Assembly (NCBI GenBank): GCA_964584785.1
Contig: CAZPBY010000002.1
Location: forward strand, 62,001 to 126,000
Source: JAHFTY01 sp964584785
GTDB taxonomy: Bacteria > Acidobacteriota > Terriglobia > 20CM-2-55-15
Direction of reading: 5' to 3'
Length of the DNA stretch: 64,000 nucleotides
Shown: positions 60,157 to 64,000 of the stretch, piece by piece
Position numbering within the stretch: position 1 is the stretch's first letter
Layout: the number at the start of each line of letters is the position of its first letter
Notes under the pieces: generated by a model
The model's input: the letters and a program-made list of their open reading frames with translations, nothing else
Database searches by the model: none
Told to the model about the DNA's origin: nothing
Position numbers and translations under genes: made by a program

Positions 60157-60251
60157 AATGTATAAGAAGCCTTTAAACCGACTTTTGGCAGCGAATCGAT
60201 ATAAGAGTCCAATTTTCCCAAGAGATAAACGAGAGCCGGGAAAGGGTTACA

Positions 60252-60536
60252 ATGTCGAGGATGATGAATGGGGAGATCTACGACGCGCTGAAGGAAGCCG
60301 GAGCCGGTGCGGAAAAGGCCCGAGCCGCTGCTCGCGCTGTCGTGATGAATGAATCTCGTTTTTCAAAGATAGAAGGCGACCTGAATCTTCTGAAATGGGT
60401 GACCGGCGCCAACGTTGGGCTCACCATTACCATTCTCTTCGCGTTTTTTCGTAAGCAATTTTTCCAAAAGGACCACGTCGTTCATGAGTTGCTCCGCGGC
60501 AACTTCCCCGAACCTGGATCGATGTTGAGAATCTAA
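60252..60536 (+). CDS. Small coiled-coil membrane protein (DUF1640-like)
   Basis: 94 residues: MNGEIYDALKEAGAGAEKAR ... FSKIEGDLNLLKWVTGANVG, then a hydrophobic helix LTITILFAFFRKQFF. The pattern of an IYDALKEAG start, a short coiled coil and one C-terminal membrane helix fits small DUF1640-type proteins often found in phages, plasmids and islands. The last ~20 residues after FFQKD do not look native, so the end may be frameshifted. Divergent from higBA. Confidence 0.6.
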   Translation: MSRMMNGEIYDALKEAGAGAEKARAAARAVVMNESRFSKIEGDLNLLKWVTGANVGLTITILFAFFRKQFFQKDHVVHELLRGNFPEPGSMLRI

Positions 60537-61042
60537 GGCGCCGTCGATAAACAAGACTTACCTGCGAAACTCTCAACATCTCATTCTTCGCATTGATTGC
60601 TTGCGTAAGAATTACTCAAGTCAACATTTTCAATGTGGATTTTGTATTTGTTCTTCTTCAATTGAACATTTGCACTGCACTCGACGTGCTGTCCGGTATC
60701 CATCCAGTATTTACTCTGCTTTCGGCGGCCTGATCTCAATCCGCCGGTTATTTGCAATGCATTACCGTGCCTGATCCGCCTTGCTCCGAGACTCTCACTG
60801 TACTGCGGCCATTGACGCGTTTCCAGCGCACATTTACATGAACAATCTTTCAATGTTGCATTACATTGATATATTTTCTATTGACATATATTATTACTTT
60901 GTTAGTATACCAGGCTACATTACAAAGGGAAGAAGGTCCGGCCGCCCTTCTCTAGTCCGATGTCTGGAACCCTGTTTTTTCACGCGCCGGAAGTGTCTCT
61001 AAACCCAAACCGCGGGAGTTGGATCCCGCACTGTGAGGATGT
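60537..61042. other. AT-rich gap at the edge of the island
   Basis: About 500 bp, distinctly AT-rich, with no convincing gene. A 90-codon minus-strand frame (60581-60853, starting MKDCSCKCALETRQ) has no recognisable content and I leave it uncalled. The composition change suggests an element boundary close to 61,000. Confidence 0.5.
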
Positions 61043-61672
61043 ATGTCTACACTGATTCGTGTGCTAGCCGATTTCACCAGAATGGCGCTCGCCGACGTTT
61101 TAGCCAGGGCGAACGCCGTCTACGCCGGATTGAACGGTAATCCGGCCTACTCCAACCCGCCGGTCCCCTTGCCTGAATTCAGGAAGGCGATCGACGACTA
61201 CTCCGCCGCGCTCACTGCGGCTCTCGATGGCGGCAGCAAAGCGATCGCTCAAAGGAACGCTGCGGGTGAAACACTGCGCCGGATGTTGCGGAAGCTTGCG
61301 CACTACGTCGAAGCCGCCTGCAACGACGATATGACCACGTTCACGTCGAGCGGTTTCCTGCCATTAATCAGGACTCCCGGCAAAAGGCATTCGGTATCGG
61401 AGGCCATCCGGAAAATCGTAGCGGGAACGGTGAGCGGCGAACTGCTCGTTGGTCTCGTCAAGACTCCCGGAGCGGTGAGTTACGAGCTGCGCTGGGCTCC
61501 TGTCTCCGCCGCCGGTTCTCCGGCAGAGTGGAGAAACCTGCCCATTGCGAATACTCGCGATACTTCAGTCGCCGGCCTGACTCCAGGCACGACGTATGTT
61601 TTTCAGTCTCGTGCTTTGACCAAATCCGGCCTGACCGACTGGAGCGATTCCGTCACGCGGACATGCACGTAG
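61043..61672 (+). CDS. Hypothetical protein with C-terminal fibronectin type III domain
   Basis: 209 residues from ATG at 61043. The first ~120 residues are helical (LADVLARANAVYAGLNGNPA; FRKAIDDYSAALTAALDGGS; TLRRMLRKLAHYVEAACNDD) and resemble an uncharacterised domain seen in acidobacterial repeat families. The last ~80 residues form a fibronectin III domain (YELRWAPVSAAGSPAEWRNL; TSVAGLTPGTTYVFQSRALT; SDSVTRTCT). No signal peptide. It sits just beyond the AT-rich island edge. Confidence 0.72.
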   Translation: MSTLIRVLADFTRMALADVLARANAVYAGLNGNPAYSNPPVPLPEFRKAIDDYSAALTAALDGGSKAIAQRNAAGETLRRMLRKLAHYVEAACNDDMTTFTSSGFLPLIRTPGKRHSVSEAIRKIVAGTVSGELLVGLVKTPGAVSYELRWAPVSAAGSPAEWRNLPIANTRDTSVAGLTPGTTYVFQSRALTKSGLTDWSDSVTRTCT

Positions 61673-61689
61673 TCCGATGACGCCCCTCT

Positions 61690-61718
61690 AACCTCTCCCA
61701 CTTTTTGTGGGAGAGGTT
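61690..61718. terminator. Perfect 12-bp stem hairpin downstream of the FN3 gene
   Basis: AACCTCTCCCAC (61690-61701), a TTTTT loop and GTGGGAGAGGTT (61707-61718). It lies 18 bp after the stop at 61672. There is no T-run outside the stem, so termination would rely on the stem alone; it may also be a short repeat element. Confidence 0.6.
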
Positions 61719-61769
61719 TACAACCCGCCTGCAACCCACATAAAATCGCGCCAATCCCTGGAGGATTCC

Positions 61770-63359
61770 ATGAAAACTGTCGGCCGCATTTTGTCGGTGT
61801 CTTTCTTGTTTGTGACTGTCACGGTGTCCGTGTTTACGCAGGCCAATCCCAAACTCGATTCGCTCAAGCGTGACGCCGCGGCTCAGGTGGAACAGATGAA
61901 AGATTTCTCGGCGCAAATGGTGGATCAGGTATTCAGTTACGGCGAGTTGGGTTTTCAGGAATTCGAAACATCGAGATATCTCGTCGACGTTTTAAAGAAG
62001 AACGGATTTCAAGTCCGTGAAGGCATATCCGGCATTCCGACGGCCTGGGTCGCAACGTGGGGATCCGGCAAACCGGTGATCGCGCTCGGCAGCGACATCG
62101 ATGGCATCCCCAAGGCATCACAGAAGCCCGGCGTCGCCTACCACGATCCTCTGGTCGAGGGCGCGCCTGGGCACGGTGAAGGACACAACTCCGGTGTGCC
62201 GCTGAATATCACGGCCGCCATCGCGGTCAAGGGGATCATGGAGCGCGAGAAACTCGCAGGCACACTGATGGTGTGGCCTGGTGTCGCGGAGGAACTCGTC
62301 GGAACTAAGGCCTACTTTGTGCGCGACGGCCTGTTCAAGGATGTCGATATCTGTCTCTTCGCGCACGTCGGAAACAACCTGACGGTGAGCTACGGTCCAA
62401 CCAATGGAAGCGGGCTCGTTTCGGTGGAGTACATGTTTCACGGGGAAGCCGCGCATGCCGCCGCGGCGCCGTGGCGCGGCAGAAGCGCGCTGGATGCCGT
62501 CGAAATAATGGATACGGGTTGGAATTTCCGCCGCGAACACCTCCGGCCACAGCAGCGGTCGCACTATGTCATTCCCGACGGCGGAGATCAGCCCAACGTC
62601 GTGCCCTCGGAAGCGTCCGTCTGGTATTACTTTCGAGAAGTGGATTATCCCCACATCTCCGAAATGTTCGAGATCGGCAATACGATGGCTCAGGCCGCCG
62701 GCATGATGACCGGCACCACGATGACCAGCCGCATTCTGGGCTCAGCGTGGCCCGGACATTTCAACAAAACGGTTGCAGAGCTGACGCACGAAAACATCAA
62801 GAGTGTAGGACTTCCTCAGTGGAGCGAAGCCGATCAGACCCTGGCCAAAGGTATTCAACGAGAAGTTGGATCGCAACCCACAGGGCTTGCACTGAAAATC
62901 AATCCCCTGCCCGAGCCGATCCGTGAACCACAAGGAGGCGCTTCGGATGATATTGGTGATGTCTCGTGGAACCTTCCGACGATCGTGTTGGGTTATCCAT
63001 CCAACATCCCAGGTCTTCCCGGCCATCACTGGGCAAACGCCGTCTCAATGGCGACACCGATCGCGCACAAGGGCGTGACTGCCGGGGCGAAGGTCCAGGC
63101 CATGACGATGCTCGACATTCTTATGAAACCGGAAAAAGTACGAGAGGCCTGGGATTACTTTCGCAACGTTCAGACGAAGGATCAGAAATACAAAGCATTC
63201 ATCAGCCCGACCGACAAACCGGCAACGCAGATGAACGCCGATACCCTGGCGCACTTCCGCCCGGAAATGCGGAAGTACTATTACGACTCGACGAAATACA
63301 AAACATACCTCGATCAGCTCGGTATCAAATACCCCACGGTTCGAGAGCCGGCAAAGTAA
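61770..63359 (+). CDS. Secreted M20-family amidohydrolase (AbgB-like)
   Basis: 529 residues from ATG at 61770, with GGAGG before it. Signal peptide KTVGRILSVSFLFVTVTVSVF. M20 core: VIALGSDIDGIPKASQKPGV, APGHGEGHNSGVPLNITAAI, VWPGVAEELVGTKAYFVRDG with the catalytic Glu pair, a lid domain (GEAAHAAAAPWRGRSALDAV) and the last metal His in GLPGHHWANAVSMATPIAHK. Closest in style to aminobenzoyl-glutamate hydrolases, but the export signal points to an extracellular amide or N-acyl amino acid substrate. Confidence 0.87.
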   Translation: MKTVGRILSVSFLFVTVTVSVFTQANPKLDSLKRDAAAQVEQMKDFSAQMVDQVFSYGELGFQEFETSRYLVDVLKKNGFQVREGISGIPTAWVATWGSGKPVIALGSDIDGIPKASQKPGVAYHDPLVEGAPGHGEGHNSGVPLNITAAIAVKGIMEREKLAGTLMVWPGVAEELVGTKAYFVRDGLFKDVDICLFAHVGNNLTVSYGPTNGSGLVSVEYMFHGEAAHAAAAPWRGRSALDAVEIMDTGWNFRREHLRPQQRSHYVIPDGGDQPNVVPSEASVWYYFREVDYPHISEMFEIGNTMAQAAGMMTGTTMTSRILGSAWPGHFNKTVAELTHENIKSVGLPQWSEADQTLAKGIQREVGSQPTGLALKINPLPEPIREPQGGASDDIGDVSWNLPTIVLGYPSNIPGLPGHHWANAVSMATPIAHKGVTAGAKVQAMTMLDILMKPEKVREAWDYFRNVQTKDQKYKAFISPTDKPATQMNADTLAHFRPEMRKYYYDSTKYKTYLDQLGIKYPTVREPAK

Positions 63360-63488
63360 TCCGAGTTGCGACCCAGCGCATTTACCGCCGTTGTAACCGG
63401 GCCTTGCAGCGGGGGTATTGCCCAGGTGCCGGATTCTCGTAACCCGATTGGATCCGGTGGAGGCCCTCCGGCACGATGGATCGAAAGA

Positions 63489-64000
63489 ATGCGGATCGTC
63501 ACGTACAATTTTTTGCGCGCCGGCAGCCTCAGACGGTGCGGCCACTGGTCGCGGTTGATTCGCGTGTTTACGCCGGATCTCGTGCTGGCACAGGAATGCC
63601 GTCCGCCCCAGCATTCTCCCGGCGAACGTTTCCGCCACAGCGACTCCGATGCGTTCGAGTGGCGAGCCGCGGGAACCAGGGATTGGGGAAGCGCGCTGCT
63701 GGCGCGATCCACGCCGTTGGTCCCGATCACGATTCCGGACTACGACGGATGGGTGGTCGGGGGTGAAATCCGAAACCCAGCGTGGTCGGAACGTCCGATG
63801 CGGGTGTTCAGCATTCACGGCCCGGTCGGCGACGGCGGATACATCCGCACGATGCAGCACATTCTCGATCGCGTGGCCTCGCTGCGCGACGGCGCCGATC
63901 TGATACTTGGCGGTGACTTCAATGTTGCGGTCGGGTATCGCCAGGCGCGAGACAGAATCCGAATCCTTCGGGGCGAAGTGGGCATTCTCGACCGTCTCGC
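63489..64000 (+). CDS. Endonuclease/exonuclease/phosphatase-family protein, N-terminal part
   Basis: 171 residues to the window edge, open at the 3' end. ATG at 63489: RIVTYNFLRAGSLRRCGHWS has the first metal-binding Asn, VLAQECRP the Glu, RVFSIHGPVGDGGYIRTMQH the catalytic His region, and LILGGDFNVAVGYRQARDRI the Asp-x-Asn motif. The fold covers DNases, RNases and phosphatases; the exact activity is unclear. No signal peptide. 129 bp after the amidohydrolase. Confidence 0.82.
   Translation, partial: MRIVTYNFLRAGSLRRCGHWSRLIRVFTPDLVLAQECRPPQHSPGERFRHSDSDAFEWRAAGTRDWGSALLARSTPLVPITIPDYDGWVVGGEIRNPAWSERPMRVFSIHGPVGDGGYIRTMQHILDRVASLRDGADLILGGDFNVAVGYRQARDRIRILRGEVGILDRL

Noticed and set aside
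60581..60853. 90-codon minus-strand open frame with several cysteines
   Set aside because: No ribosome site, no family resemblance, AT-rich gap with biased composition.

Overview
The window looks like a chromosomal contig from an uncultured member of the Acidobacteriota, or a close relative. The evidence is indirect: a ~1260-residue TonB-dependent receptor with an N-terminal carboxypeptidase-regulatory-like domain, a DUF1592/DUF1552/ankyrin gene set, a long BNR-repeat secreted protein, paired ThuA-like proteins, and a Tat-exported three-subunit molybdenum hydroxylase. Base composition is moderately GC-rich by eye, with AT-richer accessory patches around 45.3-49.8 kb and 60.5-61.0 kb. There is no rRNA gene and no complete tRNA gene.

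Layout. (1) 1-3487: 3' end of a type I-C CRISPR-Cas operon, cas8c (partial)-cas7-cas4-cas1-cas2. (2) 3488-7607: leader and a 60-repeat, 59-spacer array in the operon's direction. (3) 7608-8944: a frameshifted fragment of a phage large polyvalent protein gene lying between the last good repeat and two degenerate repeats, bounded by a 21-bp direct repeat. (4) 9202-14261: an EamA permease and a three-gene ABC-2 exporter whose last gene fuses a permease to a CPBP protease. (5) 14393-20447: hemerythrin-like protein, two-gene pyruvate:ferredoxin oxidoreductase (alpha-gamma / delta-beta), two small unknown genes and a fumarylacetoacetase-family protein. (6) 20887-33230: BNR-repeat protein, moaD-moaE, secreted proteins, ribA, and a tightly overlapped minus-strand operon metG-mazG-GNAT-menC/NAAAR-amidohydrolase. 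(7) 33550-44078: Tat-exported protein (interrupted), DUF1552, DUF1592 cytochrome-like protein, ankyrin protein and TonB receptor, all minus strand. (8) 44091-49756: decayed fragments (ImmA/IrrE-like, cupin, VOC), an unknown secreted protein, a nucleotidyltransferase pair and two overlapping coiled-coil genes. (9) 50351-57049: two ThuA paralogues divergent from an aldehyde/xanthine dehydrogenase-type operon. (10) 57340-60536: partial tRNA-Gly(CCC) beside a broken NYN gene, a broken GmrSD/DUF262 gene, an intact HigBA pair and a small DUF1640-like gene: a decayed integrated island. (11) 61043-64000: fibronectin-III protein, M20 amidohydrolase, and the start of an endonuclease/exonuclease/phosphatase gene.

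How parts fit. moaDE supplies molybdopterin synthase for the molybdenum hydroxylase at 52.3-56.1 kb. The cas operon, array, HigBA and broken GmrSD, NYN and ImmA genes show repeated gain and loss of defence functions. Short palindromic elements recur between genes and in several places form the actual 3' ends of genes. Several genes carry a -10-like hexamer only 7-8 nt before the ATG, which suggests leaderless transcripts.

The observation most worth checking is the phage gene fragment inside the CRISPR array with a spacer-sized direct repeat at both ends.
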